Shown here: piece by piece, positions 32,935 to 44,753 of the stretch
How positions within the stretch are numbered: position 1 is the stretch's first letter
Layout of the letters: the number at the start of each line of letters is the position of its first letter
From: Dugong dugon
Taxonomy: Eukaryota > Chordata > Mammalia > Sirenia > Dugongidae
DNA: 64,000 nucleotides
Assembly: GCA_030035585.1 (NCBI GenBank)
Contig: CM057462.1
Coordinates: 141,572,734-141,636,733 of the forward strand
Reading direction: 5' to 3'
The notes under the pieces: generated by a model
Database searches by the model: none
What the model was told of the DNA's origin: nothing
The model's input: only the letters and a program-made list of their open reading frames with translations
Made by a program: the position numbers and the translations under genes

Positions 32935-33669
32935 AAGGGGTGTACAGAGAAAGACTATTTAAAATCAGAAAAGGTGTGTGTCCAGGTTGTATCCTTTCAC
33001 CATATTTATTCAGTCTGTATGTTGAGCAAGTCATCCAAGAAGCTGGACTATATGAAGAAAAACAGGGCATCAGAATTGGAGGGAGACTCATTAACAATCT
33101 GTGATATGCAGATGACACAACCTTGCTTGCTGAAAGCGAAGAGGACTTGACACATTTACTGATGAAGATCAAAGACTACAGCCTTCAGTACGGATTACAC
33201 CTCAATATAAACAAACCAAAAAACCAAACCCACTGCTGTCAAGTCAGCTCTGACTCATAGCAACCCTAGAGGACAGAACAGAACTGCTCCATAAGGTTTG
33301 TAAGGCTGTAATATTTATGGATGCAAACTGCCACATCTTTCTCCCACAGAGCTGCTGATGGGTTCAAACGGCCGACCTTTCAGTTAGCAGCCTGGTGCTT
33401 TAACCAGTGCACCACCAGGGCTCCTTCTTCAACATAAAGAAAACAAAAATCCTCACAACTGGACCAATAAGCAACACCATGATAAACAGAAAATATGGAA
33501 GTTCTGGAGGATTTCATTTTACTTGGATCCACAATCAATGCCCATGGAAGCAGCAGTCAAGAAAACAAACGATATATTGCATTGAACAAATCTGCTGCAA
33601 AAGACCTTTTTAAAGTGTTAAAAAGTAAAGAGATCACCTTAAGGGCTAAGGCATACCTGACCCAAGTCA
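32935..33669 (+). mobile_element. RTE fragment (RT domain), truncated at both ends
   Basis: Runs from a GTCAGGAAAGGTGTG-like point (32960) through FSPYLFSLYVEQ-like sequence, an intact YADD coding box (TATGCAGATGACACA near 33105), ILTTGPISNTMINRK (33450) and up to GACCCAAGTCAAGTG. The 3' tail is missing, unusual for a LINE, so a later deletion is likely. A SINE interrupts at 33215-33425. Confidence 0.85.
33202..33442 (-). mobile_element. AfroSINE (medium type) inside RTE
   Basis: The SINE lies about 33215-33425: CAAGTCAGCTCTGACTCATA, GGCTGTAATATTTATGGATG, GCACCACCAGGGCTCC. Flanks TCAATATAAACAAA and TCAACATAAAGAAA are the diverged target duplication, and RTE sequence resumes exactly after it. 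Confidence 0.88.
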
Positions 33670-34690
33670 AGTGTCTGCGGAAGTAGGCAGAGAATCAAGA
33701 AAGAGAGATATTCAAGGAGGGGCCAGAAAGTTTTTTGTGAGAAATCTGGCAACATGCATTCCAAGCTTTAAAACAGGCACATTTTGACTTATAATTACAC
33801 TGTTAGAAAATTATTTTGAGGAAAATCACAGAATGTTTTAAACATCAAAAGAAAAATCCAGGACAAAATTTTCTTGGTATGTCCCACCTTACATGGGCTT
33901 CCACCTGAAGCCTGGAGAATATTCATTTTTGACCCACTTATTTTTAAGCATCAGTTTTTATTATAATTATCATTTACTGTTTGCCTTGAAGGCAAACTTA
34001 CTATATTAAGTTTCCCCATAAAAAAGGGAACCTTAGAAAGGTATTTCATTGAATAAAAGGAGAGAAAGATTACTTGAGTAGTCTTATTCAAACACCTTAA
34101 AATTATTGCTAAGTCCTATATATATTTAATTAAGCCTCAGTAATTTGAATTCCCACTCCATATAAACACTGATTAATACAAGGTATGTGCTTGTTCCCTT
34201 AGTACTTTAAATTAACATTCTGAACACTTTTAATTTTTTGAGTTTCATAAAAGGAACTTTTTTTTTTTTTTTTAGGTATTTTTGGCAGGTGCTTTGGCAA
34301 ACTTCACTGAATCTATTCATTAGTACAAGGGAGCATTTTCCACTGGTTGCAGACTAAACCGAAGGTAAAACTTACTGGGTAAACATTCCTGTTTACCTGT
34401 CATAGTAAATTGATTTGTGGTTGATCTAGCTCACTATACACAATGGTTTTGTGTAATAAATAACATACAAGAACTGAGATATTTGGCAATATATTAAGGA
34501 CAACATAATACTATGAGTTCTTAAATAAAATATATCACCAGTTATGTAGATATATTGCAATTATCATGATTTTATTTTCACATGGAATAAAAGTTTCTCC
34601 TAGAAAATGAATATGAACATACTTTTTACTTGGTAAATATTTTGGTTATGTCCTTCCTTAATGGTAATTGACTTTAATGCAATTTAAAAA
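33670..34690. other. No recognisable feature
   Basis: AT-rich sequence with a T17 run at about 34259-34275 and no recognised repeat or frame. Confidence 0.45.
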
Positions 34691-34710
34691 TTAAAAACTG
34701 GAAGGATACA

Positions 34711-35120
34711 TACCTGTGAGAAAGAGCTGGGCTCAATAAGTCACTCCCAGTAGAGTGTCATTTGACCAAACCATTAACATCTGGCAGAGAGAAAACTATC
34801 AGGCAGATGCGAGCCCTAACTTCACTCACTTCGGCTAAGTCGGGTAAGTTAAGTGCAAGGAAAGCTGCCCCACCCATTGGTCTCCTTCCCCTATCCCTTA
34901 CTGTTGACTGGGAGGAGCCACATAATATTAATATGCCATTGGCCTTATTCAAAATTCCAGCCTGTGTATCCAGCCCTATATGTCTCCCTCCACCCCACTT
35001 CCCTCACTGGTAGGCCCAAGCCCAGGGGCTCTCCTTGCTTTGCCTATGCCTGAGTGAGTAATAAACCTCTGAATTACAGTATTTACAATCACTGGCTCTG
35101 ATGTGGTGTGTTTTGATAGC
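34711..35120 (+). mobile_element. Probable solo ERV LTR
   Basis: Possible start TGTGAGAAAGAGCTGGG. Pyrimidine-rich leader, then GCCTGAGTGAGTAATAAACC with an AATAAA near 35060, followed by a U5-like zone. The layout is that of a class I retroviral LTR. Target duplication not found, so boundaries are approximate. Confidence 0.5.
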
Positions 35121-36060
35121 CCATACAGGGAATGCAGACCCAGACAACTGGCCCAGTTGGGCAGTAACAGCATCAAACTCTTAACTGTGACCATTCCTAG
35201 ACAGGGGAGTGCAGAGGGCAAAATTTCCTGTTTTCGACTCAAGGCACAAGTGCATTAAAACACATATATTAATTTCATAATTTCAGAAAGGATTTAATTA
35301 ACAAATTAGGTCATCTCATTAGGCTAACTCAGATGAATAGAAAAAATACCATGCATTCTTGTGCAGGAATTTCAAATGTAGTCTTACCAGTGGCTTCAAC
35401 AAGACAGAGTTTATCTTCACGTTAAGTTAAAGGCCCAGGCTGATACGGCTATACAATGTAATCAGAGTCGCCCTCTTATTTTATAGTTTGTCCACTTTTG
35501 GGTTCCTAGATGGTTCATTACCACTTGTCCAAATTCCTAGCTAGCAATAAAAGGAAAAGAGGAAAGGAAAGGCATTTTCCTTTCCATCAAGAGTATTTTA
35601 ACTACAGGTGGCAAAGATTATATCTGCTCACATCCCATTATCCAGAATACAAACACACTTGGCTTGAAGGGAGACTGGGAATACTCCTTACTCTGGATGG
35701 CCTTGTGCCTAGTACTATGAGAAGGGAGAAAATGGTTTATGCAAAATAAACAACCAGCAGTGTCAATCACATACTAACTTTCAGTTCAATAATTATGTAT
35801 ATGCATTTGTGTGTGTGTGCATGCATGCATACATACAAATGTAGTTCACAGCTTGAAATTAAATAAAACTGTAAGCATCCATCTGCTATTATGGTGGTAT
35901 AATTCAACTCTGTCAATAAGGAACTTGTTTTATCTCATAAAGCACAGTAGATTAATTTTGATTGCTGATGACAATTTGTGAGCACTAGAAAATTTCTTTG
36001 CAGATACAAAATAAACTCTGTGGTTTATTCATTAGTTATTCATTTGAAAAATCTCTTCAT
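35121..36060. other. No gene recognised; short GT/GCAT repeat
   Basis: Simple repeat at 35809-35836 (GTGTGTGTGTGC, then ATGC and ATAC units). Otherwise unassigned. Confidence 0.5.
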
Positions 36061-36069
36061 AAATGACTA

Positions 36070-36480
36070 TCATTTAGCTATTGCAACAACTGTGCTGGAA
36101 ACAAACCACCCATTTCTCAGAGGCATAAAACAACAACAATTTATTCTCACTTATGCATCTGTGGGCTGGCTAGGGGATGGCTGATACAGGCTGAGCTTGT
36201 CTTTAAGCTATAGGTTAGGTCTAGGTCTGCTCCTTGTGTCTTTCTTGACCAGTGACGGGACCAGTGCACCACCCAGGACATGTTCTTCACATGACAATAA
36301 AGAAGCACAAGATGCAAGCTTAACTATCACAGTATATTTCAGGCATTCACTTGTGCCATGTCTCCTAAAAGTCCACAGGCCAAAATTAGTTATATGTTCA
36401 AGCCCAATATCAACAGTTGAAGCAGTACCCTTTGCCCACCATGAACCATGATGTGGATATAAAACACTGTTATAGGGAAG
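36070..36480 (-). mobile_element. Possible ancient repeat of LTR/DNA type
   Basis: GAGGCATAAAACAACAACAA and TTTATTCTCACTTATGCATC resemble the common mammalian GTGGCTTAAAACAACA motif of reverse-oriented ancient repeats. A similar start occurs at 36880-36950. Family not determined. Confidence 0.35.
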
Positions 36481-36582
36481 TGAAAAATGGGATCACTAAG
36501 TCAGTCTACCATAAGATTTTATTGTATTATTCCAAAGTGAATGCAACTTCATTTTGCATATTAGACTTACTCTTATAAATTA

Positions 36583-36870
36583 ATTCATTTATTCAATACT
36601 TATTTGGCTCCTAGTATGTGCTAGGCACACTTTTTTCCCCAAAATTTTAAGGGACAGTTCCTGCTTTATAGAAAATTAGTCTGGTGAAAGACAACAAAAA
36701 ATAAGTAATTACAGTATAACATAGTAAGTGTAGTGATAAAATGTGGAGAGGGCAATATGCAGATGTAAGGAGAAGCACCTATCCCAGGCTTCAGGAAAGG
36801 AAAAGATATTGGGAAAATTTCTTGGAAGAGATGTCCTGAAAAATCTTATAAAAGAAAGGGAGTTAAATCT
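36583..36870 (-). mobile_element. L2 LINE 3' fragment
   Basis: The + strand reads TTCATTTATTCAATACTTAT, TATGTGCTAGGCAC, then CTTGGAAGAGATGTCCTGAA, the reverse of the L2 3' end. Confidence 0.6.
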
Positions 36871-36879
36871 TCTATTAGT

Positions 36880-37250
36880 TATCTTTTGATGCATTAAAAC
36901 CACTAAAAAAAATCTCAGAGGGATATAAGACTATGTGTTTATTTTACTCCCGTGCCTTTGGGTTTACTGTGGTGGTACCGCTCCACCAGTTTCTGATTCT
37001 CCTTCTGAAGCCAGTACTTGGCAGGGCCTATTCTTCTCAAAGTGATGGCAAAGAGATAGAGGGAAAGCCTAAATATACAAGCACATTGTATCCTGCCTTC
37101 TAAAATCCCTTTGGCCAAGGCATGTCACATGATTGAGCTCAAAGTCAAGGGGTAGAGAAGTCCATTCCATTTTCTGTGGGAGAAATTAAAAGGTTACATG
37201 GCAAGTGATTGTATCAATTATGACATAAATAATTAAATCTACCATACAAT
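36880..37250 (-). mobile_element. Possible ancient repeat, second copy of the 36070 type
   Basis: TTGATGCATTAAAACCAC, GTGTTTATTTTACTCC and CATGTCACATGATTGAGC follow the usual order of reverse ancient repeats. Weak. Confidence 0.3.
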
Positions 37251-37710
37251 TTAAAAAAATCAAAAACCTACTTTCCTGTAACTTTCGATTATAATATTGT
37301 TATGGGACATATAGAATGACATCTGGGAGGATTCCTAGCACGGCGCTCCAAGTCCCAAAAAGAAAAGTGCTACTTTCTCATGTACATCCATTTCTTTCAC
37401 CAACAGGGAAGCTCATGTAGCTTCCCTGTCCACAGCATTTATTGGGGCCTCTTTACAGGACTGATTGAGCTCAACCTTCAGCTCCCTTGCCCTGAGCACT
37501 GGCTGATATCACCTGATGGGTCTTTCTGGCCTGGCCAGAGCCCACCCAAGAGGTACCTCATTAACATATATCCTCAGGTGTGGTCTGGAGGCCTCATCAA
37601 AGACACTTCAATCACTAGGGAAATTTGAAGGATTTAGAGGTTATCTATCACTCAGGAAACAGGGAAAAATTCTTTGTTAAATTCTTTTGTGTATATATAT
37701 CTATACATAT

Positions 37711-37857
37711 ACAGTCGTTAAGTGCTACAGCTGTTAACCAAAGGATAGGCAGTTCAAATCCACCAGGTGCTCCTTGGAAACCCTATGGGGCAGTTCTACT
37801 TTGTCCTATAGGATCGCTGAGTCTGAATCCACTGGATGGCAACGAGTTTTTTTGGTT
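37711..37857 (+). mobile_element. AfroSINE, short type
   Basis: CTGTTAACCAAAGGATAGGC, TTCAAATCCACCAGGTGCTC, GATCGCTGAGTCTGAATCCA. The first bases of the head are missing. Followed by a (CA)n microsatellite. Confidence 0.85.
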
Positions 37858-37864
37858 TATACAT

Positions 37865-37888
37865 ACACACACACACACACACACACAA
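37865..37888 (+). repeat. (CA)n microsatellite
   Basis: About 12 uninterrupted AC units, lying between two SINEs. Confidence 0.9.
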
Positions 37889-37896
37889 ATGTATAC

Positions 37897-38183
37897 AGCT
37901 GTTAGCTATGTTTGAGTTGGCCACTGATTCACTGCAACCCCATGTGCAATGGGATAGGACCACTGGGACTCAAACGATTTTCAATGGCTGACTTTCTCAG
38001 AAGTAGATCACCAGGCCTTTTTTGCTAGTTCATCTTAGTGTGAAAGCTCCACAGAAACTTGTTCACCACAGTAGCAACACACAAGCCTCCACTGACAGAT
38101 AGGTGGTTGTTGCACTTGAGGTGCATCAGGCAGGAACTGAACCCAGGTCTCCTGCATGGAAGGTAAGAATTATACTACTGAAA
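37897..38183 (-). mobile_element. tRNA-Gly-headed SINE
   Basis: The + strand ends in AACTGAACCCAGGTCTCCTG, CATGGAAGGTAAGAATTATA, the reverse complement of a tRNA-Gly-like head. The left end TTTGAGTTGGCCACTGATTC is the RTE-like tail. Same type as 10374-10700 and 49223-49437. Confidence 0.75.
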
Positions 38184-38214
38184 TATCATATGTATATGTA
38201 TACATATATGTATA

Positions 38215-38370
38215 CCAAACTCACTGCCCTCTAGTCAATTCTGACTCATAGCAACCCTACAGAAGAGAGTAGAATTGTCCCATAGGGTTTCCAAGGAGTG
38301 GCTGGTAGATTTGAACCACCGACCTTTTGGTTGGCAGCTGAGTTCTTAACCGTTGCACCACCGGGGCTCC
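38215..38370 (-). mobile_element. AfroSINE, short type
   Basis: CTAGTCAATTCTGACTCATA, CGACCTTTTGGTTGGCAGCT, GTTGCACCACCGGGGCTCC: complete head. Flanked by ATACAT-type repeats, which obscure the target duplication. AT-rich simple repeat follows at 38390-38430. Confidence 0.92.
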
Positions 38371-38430
38371 ATACATGTATAGATGTGTGTGCATATAAAT
38401 ATATTATTTATATACATATATATAAATAAC

Positions 38431-39010
38431 AGGATATTTATTTTTATATGTATTTTAAACATAAAATCAAAAATTCACTAAGTGAGTATGCTTAAAGCAC
38501 TTTTGTAAATTAAAATGAAGGTTATTTTTTATTTCATTAGCACTGACACTGATTCTATGGATATTTGATAGAATTTCATAATTGAAAAACTCATAATGAA
38601 GTGCTGTTCAGGCTCTTTGATTTCTACTTAGCAGAAGTGAAGACTCAATAATTTGCTTTCTTACTCTTCTATTACTAAAGTGTTCTTGATTCTCATGACT
38701 AATAGCTCTAAGACTAACTCTTTCCTAATATGTCTAGCCTGTTATAAAGAAATTATTATAGTTGAATAAGCCAGTGAAGATTTTCATCAGTCTAGTTGTC
38801 AGGCATTCTATAATGGTGATTGCCAGCAATACTCTGAATTTGAGATATTTGATGTGAAAGTTTGATACGTGGCTACTTAATAATATATGTAATCCAAACT
38901 TGGCTAGTTAATGTCAAATATAAGACTTAGCTTTCAACAAAAATATTTAAAATTATAACAACTCAATAACCCAAAATTATTAAATTACATCAAATTGCTA
39001 ATCCATTCAT
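38431..39010. other. No recognisable feature
   Basis: AT-rich, no supported repeat or frame. Confidence 0.45.
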
Positions 39011-39011
39011 T

Positions 39012-39240
39012 ACAGTAATAGTAGCTAACATTCGCTGAGTTCTTACAAGCACTTTACAGCTATTATTTCATTAAATCCTCACAGTAATTTTTGAATTTAT
39101 GTTTTATAGATGAGGTGTAATTTGTCAGGGTCACACTATTAATAATGCATTTCTCCTCATCTATTTATGCCTATCTGTAGTTTACTATCTTAACCATAAA
39201 GCTGCTTTTCTTCAATTATCAAATATCTCAAGCAATAATA
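39012..39240 (+). mobile_element. MIR SINE
   Basis: CAGTAATAGTAGCTAACATT, TTTCATTAAATCCTCACAGT, TTTATAGATGAGGTGTAATT and GTCAGGGTCACACTA in the MIR order. Confidence 0.8.
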
Positions 39241-39299
39241 ACCCAGATTCTTTTTCCTAACAAATTATAATGTCCTTAATTTTTTATTTATTAAGGGGA

Positions 39300-39428
39300 T
39301 ATTAATTGAGCAGTTAAAATGGACCAGTCACTACCCTAGAAATTGGGGACAAAGACATAAAGGAAGACATGATCCACTGCCCTTATGAATCTGTTAGTCT
39401 AATAGGTTTAATAAACATGTATTGATTG
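39300..39428 (-). mobile_element. L2 fragment
   Basis: GACCAGTCACTACCCTAGAA, then CCCTTATGAATCTGTTAGTC and AATAAACATGT resemble the reverse L2 3' UTR. Confidence 0.4.
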
Positions 39429-41699
39429 ACTCAATGGCTGACTAACAGCAGTGGGTCTACTTATCTCTACCATTTAAATTTTTGTTTCTCTAATGTTTGC
39501 TTGAAAACCACAAAACAGTGGTTGTTAAATTGTTCATGAACTAAAGATATACATCTAAATAGAGGACTAAAGAAATCACCTATAAATAAACAGAATCAAT
39601 CAATTAGGATTAGTTTGGTTGCAAGTGAGCGAAACACCAACCAGGTGAGATGTTGCAAAAAGGAGAAATACTGGTTCACATAAATGGACAGTATAGCGGT
39701 AGATCTATCTCGGGGACAGAAACAAAACTTCATCGAGAACCATTTCCATTAATCCTCACCATCAAGCCCAGTGTTGAAGAGTGAATCTGCTCTGGCATTA
39801 ACAGCAAAATTCATGAAATGTACTTTGATTAAACCAGTTAACCTGCTCACACCTGAAACAAACTCAGTGGCCAGAACATTATTGCTTTAATCCAATATGG
39901 GTCCACCCCTGAACAAAGGAAAAGTAATCCAATCCAAACCTCATGACTGAGAAATGGCAGTGCTGGGAGCAAATTTTATCCCAGTATGTGGGATAAAACT
40001 TTATTGCACTGACTTCTTTATATCTATTTTGAGTGCTCAGAGACTTGCAAATTATTTTTTTTGCTAGATGTTATTTCAAATAGAATAGGCTGCCAGTTTG
40101 CTTAATTCTAGATAATTTGTGTTACTGATATCTCTACTGATGAAAGGTATTATTTAGCAAACATTAACTAAATGCTAACCTTCTACTGGTTTAGGTATAT
40201 TGTAAGAATTACCCAAAAGAGCATAAGATATCATTCCCAATCTTCAAAAAAAATACTGATTTTTCTGACTTAATAGCGCAATAAGCTATCTAAAACTAGT
40301 TAACGCTTTTTAAAACTTGAGACATAGGAGCAGAAGGAAAGCTGACACTTTAAACCTTTAAGCCGGTATTTCCTTTTTTCTAAAGGGGGGGAAAAAACAC
40401 CTTAATGAGCCTTTTGGTTACGAAAAAATAAAGCAAAGTTCGATTCTGGAATGAAAAAATTAAAAAGACAGTAGTTTTTCATAATATTGAAAATGGTTTT
40501 CTTCACTGTGAGAGAAGCTGCATTAATATGGATTGTTTATGAAAATGGATCTTGCCTAAATTCATATAATGTCCTTGAAAATTAATAATTTTGGGGGGTG
40601 GTAAGATGTCTGTCAGTCTGCCTTATTCAAACAGCTACTCAGTACTCACAATGGATAGAAAAGAACAAGAGACTAGATGAGGGCAAAAAAGGAAAAACTG
40701 ACCTCATGCAAATGAAGACACGCTATAGGGGCCGGACCAAGAGCGTTGGAGTCCAACCTGGTCTGCTCTGCTATAACTCCCTCATGTGGTGTTTATTCTA
40801 CAATGGGAAATATACCGACATAGAATAATCATTTTGTCCCAATGGGTGGGCCCAGTTGAGTGTTCCCTGGTGGATGTTTTCTAGAACAAAGCCCATTCAT
40901 ATTAGTAGATGCCAAGGTTTTTTCAAAGGGAGTTGGAATTCCAACTGTCAGTCATCTTGAAAGGAGAGAGAATCAGGAATGAAAAGTGAGGATTTGGAAT
41001 AGAGACTGAGTTTCCAGGAAAAGAGACTTCTTCAGGGGTATCCCTCTTTTAATGGTAAGAACTGACCTCTGTAACCAGAAACAAAGCAGAGAAGTGAACA
41101 GTAGGGTACCTGGCCACCCACACTGAGGGAATAACGTTATACTCTGGGAGTAGTCGTATCTAATTTTGAGTTTTTAGCATTTTTAAAAAATATATATTGA
41201 AACTCTCTTATATTATTTTCAAAGCTTTCAATAAAGTTTTGTTAAATGCTAAGGCAGAGGAAGGGTAGAAATTAAGGAATGAGCCCACATCCATATTTGG
41301 AGCCCTACTGCCACACCTAAAGGTGGCAGAGGTGGGAAACGTAAAACGAGAAGGGAACTAAGAACAGCAATTATTAACCAAATACATTTGTAGAACATAT
41401 TTTGGGAGGAATTCAGTAGCACTTGCAGTGAAGTTCAATTTTAGACTAAACTTTCTAAAATTACACAGGAGTTCAGATTATTGTCTGAAGAAGTAAGAAT
41501 GAACCCACAGTTACATACAATGATACAATGTCAGAGGTAATGTAAACAGAGTTACATTGTTAAGCAATGTTTGGAAGTGAGGTGGCATGTTCATAGGTGT
41601 TTATATTTTTATTACTAGGCTCTATAACATTTGTGTTACGTATATTTTTTCATATTTATCAAATACTATATTTTAATATATAATAAAAGGAAAGAATAA
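39429..41699. other. No gene recognised
   Basis: 2.3 kb. 39595-39960 has the look of an old interspersed repeat (CAAGTGAGCGAAACACCAAC, CTGGTTCACATAAATGG), but I cannot name the family. A 76-codon frame at 40598-40828 has no recognisable domain. Nothing else supported. Confidence 0.4.
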
Positions 41700-41710
41700 T
41701 AAGATTGGTT

Positions 41711-41775
41711 AAATCCATGCATTTAAAAAAAAAAAAAACCCAGTGCCTCTGAGTTGATTCTGAAATCCATGCATT
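41711..41775 (-). mobile_element. 39-bp SINE/RTE tail insertion with perfect 13-bp TSD
   Basis: The insert at 41724-41762 is only an A-rich run plus CCCAGTGCCTCTGAGTTGAT and TCTG. AAATCCATGCATT flanks it exactly at 41711-41723 and 41763-41775. This is an extreme 5' truncation. Confidence 0.9.
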
Positions 41776-42050
41776 GGGATCCTATAAAACATGATTTGAA
41801 GAACGATATATAATCACATAGAAAGATACAACACATTGCTAAAAAACTTACAAAGCCATATGAATGGTAATATTCAATTTTTACAAATACATGTATATAA
41901 TACAGAGAAGTAGAAGGAATTACACAAAATTGTGTTCAGCGTTTGCCAATATTTGGTTGGGATGTTGCTTGGGTGTCGTCTTTTTTTCCTTCCATTTGCT
42001 AATCAAAGTTTCAACAGTAAACATGTATTACTTTTGGGGAAAAACAATGT
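41776..42050 (+). mobile_element. Ancient L1 3' end
   Basis: GCCAATATTTGGTTGGGATG, TTTGCTAATCAAAGTTTCAA and AGTAAACATGTATTACTTTT follow the common old-L1 3' terminus. Upstream part continues across the 39-bp insertion. Confidence 0.5.
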
Positions 42051-42741
42051 TTAATTTCTACGAAGTTATACTTGTTTTTAAAAATATGACTTCCAAGGAG
42101 AGTAAGTCCTAGTTTTTGTAGGATAGTACTATAGTTGAAAAAATTACTTGGAGGATGCCTCCTCACTATAATAGCTCATCTCATGGAGCCTCTCTCAAGT
42201 TAGATGTAAAATAAATTTTATGGTCAGGTTTGAAAGAGAAGTTGGGAATGGGTTGTGGGGGGAATAAAGAAGAGGCAGAAGTAAATGCAAGCCTCAGAAT
42301 TCAACAATTCTTCCCATAATAAAGGATATCACTGTCAATGAATTTTTTCCTCCACTTTGAATCATTTAACCCAAGAAAGACTGTCAGTAATAGCCGAATC
42401 CCCTCCAACATTGCTGATGGCAGCATCTTGGACATGTCTGGGTTAACTTGAAATAAAAAATCAATGTCAGCAATTAAATAATTTATATTCCTTTCATTTT
42501 CAGCCATTCTAGTTATTAACCAGATAATTAAGCATTAATCATCTTTCTTACCAAAGAGAGAGAGGGGTAAAAAATCTTTTCTTTAGCAATTGAAAAAAAA
42601 TAAACCAGGTTTCTTTCTTTTGGCCAATAATGTCTCATTAAAAGCATGAAGGAAGAAAACAATATTTAAAAATACTTTAGTATACTTCTAACTATTCGCA
42701 GTTACTTTTTTTTCAAAATATAGTAAGAAAATAAATATACT
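42051..42741. other. No recognisable feature
   Basis: Includes a 68-codon open frame on the - strand (42301-42507, start MAENERNINYLIADID) with no identified family. No exon context. Confidence 0.4.
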
Positions 42742-42962
42742 TTCTTAATATTCCCAGTTGTTGTCAACTTTGACTCATGGGTGACCCCATAAGTGTCAGA
42801 GTAGAACTGTGCTCCATAGGGTTTTCAATGGCTGATTTTTTGGAAGTAGATCACCAGACCTTTCTTCCAAGGCACCTCTGGGTGGACTTGGACTATCAAC
42901 CTTTCAGTTAGCAGCCAAGTGCATTAACCATTTGCACCACCCAGGGACTCCTTCTTAATATT
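42742..42962 (-). mobile_element. AfroSINE, long type, with TSD
   Basis: The SINE occupies 42753-42951. TTCTTAATATT at 42742-42752 and 42952-42962 is perfect. Head reverse complement CACCACCCAGGGACTCC, specific block AGATCACCAGACCTTTCTTC, tail GTCAACTTTGACTCATGGGT. Confidence 0.95.
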
Positions 42963-43001
42963 ACTATTATGAAAACTATTATCGCTGTCTTAGAATACCA
43001 C

Positions 43002-43225
43002 TATTCATTTTTAGGAGCCCTGGTGGCACAGTGGTTAAGCACTTGGCTGATAACCAAAAGGTCAGCTATTCAAACCTGCTAGCTGCTCCACAGGAGAAAG
43101 ATGTGGCACCGTGCTTCTGTAAAGATTATGGGCTTGGAGACCCTATGGGGCAGTTCTTCTCTGTCCTGTAGGGTCACTATGAGTCAGAACGAAATCAACT
43201 CAACAGCAATGGGTATTCATTTTTA
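43002..43225 (+). mobile_element. AfroSINE, medium type, with TSD
   Basis: The SINE occupies 43014-43213 (200 bp). TATTCATTTTTA at 43002-43013 and 43214-43225 is perfect. Contains the type-specific block CACAGGAGAAAGATGTGGCA and CTGTAAAGATTATGGGCTTG between head and tail. Confidence 0.96.
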
Positions 43226-44235
43226 CATGCCCACATTCTGAATATATTTTGGTAAATTTAATTTACCAAAGAATATACATATTTAACCAATTAATTGCTA
43301 TTTATAAAAAATATTTTCCAGAATCAAAAAGTTTGATTATTTAGAAATTGATTGTCAAGTTTTAGGCTCCTCAATACTTTCTTTTATAAAGTGCCCTTTG
43401 ATAAAATTGCTAGACAAAGTTAAAATTAGGCAGACAGAATTGCATTGAGTTGAACAGTTCCCTTTCCCAAGATGGTACAACGAGAGTTGGAAGAGAACAA
43501 AGGGACATGTGCTTCACATCAATGTAAACCAACTGACACACAGTTTGAAAAAGATAAGTTCTTTCTCAAGAATAGGGAACAGTGGGTATCAGATAAACAG
43601 TAACATATATCCCAGCCCTAACCATATTTTGGAGTGAGCAGGTAAAGCGTCTGAGGTTGAAAGAATTAGGAAACTCTTGTTAATAATGAATATTTTCACA
43701 GACCTTTCTAAACATTGCTTTTTAATAGTAAGTTATAAATATGGTAATAAGGGTCCAGTGGAACAACAGAAATGCTAAAATGCATCACTAAGCAAAAGAT
43801 GAGCTAGTCAGGAGGGTCAAGTGTATAACAGAATAAAGAATATAATCCTTTTTTATGAGTAAACTTTCAACCGCCTATCACCCTTCCATTCTAAAAAGCA
43901 CATACATGATATTTCCCCCTACCCTGAGCCCTCATTCTTCAGTTTATGAAGGTTTATAGCAGATGATATTTTGCCTTGTCTAGGACAAGCTTGCCACCTA
44001 GTGGCAATTGCTGGGAACTAGCGAATAAGAGGATACACTCAGTGCTCATAAGCATGCATGCATTAACCTAAAACTTAAATTAGCCTTGTTTTTGCTAATT
44101 CAAAAAATATCTGGAACGTTCCTATTATGAACTGGAATCTGAACATACAATGGTGGGCAAAAATGAATACGGTTCCTAAAAAGTCTGGGGAAGTGGGGAA
44201 GATAGACGTTACTCAAATAATTGAAAATGTAAAAA
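43226..44235. other. No recognisable feature
   Basis: AT-rich, no repeat or frame supported. Confidence 0.45.
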
Positions 44236-44239
44236 TCAC

Positions 44240-44445
44240 AATAAAATCTAACACTTCTACAGCACTGCATCTGTGCCAGATTAATCCACTGAATACTCAT
44301 GACAACCCTGTGAGGTAGGCGCTGTTATTATTTCTACTTTGTCGACTAGATGACTGAGGCAGAGAGGTTTAGCAACTTCCCCCAGGTCACATAACAAAGC
44401 AGGAATATAAACACCAAAATCTATGATTTTAATCACTGGCTCTAA
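44240..44445 (+). mobile_element. MIR SINE
   Basis: CTCATGACAACCCTGTGAGG, TAGATGACTGAGGCAGAGAG and GCAACTTCCCCCAGGTCACA are the best preserved MIR core in the window. Confidence 0.85.
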
Positions 44446-44514
44446 ACGTAAAACTGGACCTGTGATAAACGCAAGGAAGAAAAATATATGACTGCATAAC
44501 CTTCATTAATTTCA

Positions 44515-44645
44515 TTAATCTGTTTATTCATTCATTCAACAAATACTTATCAAGACCTAAAATGTGCCAGGTACTATTGTTGGCCCATGAATAAAGTAGC
44601 AAACAAGACAAAGACTCTAACCTCATAGATCTTATAAACACATAC
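44515..44645 (-). mobile_element. L2 LINE 3' end
   Basis: TTCATTCATTCAACAAATAC, AATGTGCCAGGTACTATTGT, AAGACAAAGACTCTAACCTC: reverse complement of the L2 tail, which ends in TGAATGAATGAA. Confidence 0.75.
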
Positions 44646-44753
44646 ACATTATAAACACATACAAGCATTAATATATAATTTCTGGCTGTGTGTTGTGTGG
44701 TGTGAGGAGTGCAATGCCACCAATCTGCATTACCTAAAGTATGTAAAGTGCCT

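Noticed and set aside
34259-34275. T run as poly(A) tail of a processed pseudogene
   Set aside because: No retroposed coding sequence is visible beside it and no target duplication was found.
42301-42507. 68-codon - strand frame as an exon
   Set aside because: No recognised family, no splice context I could support, length within chance for this region.
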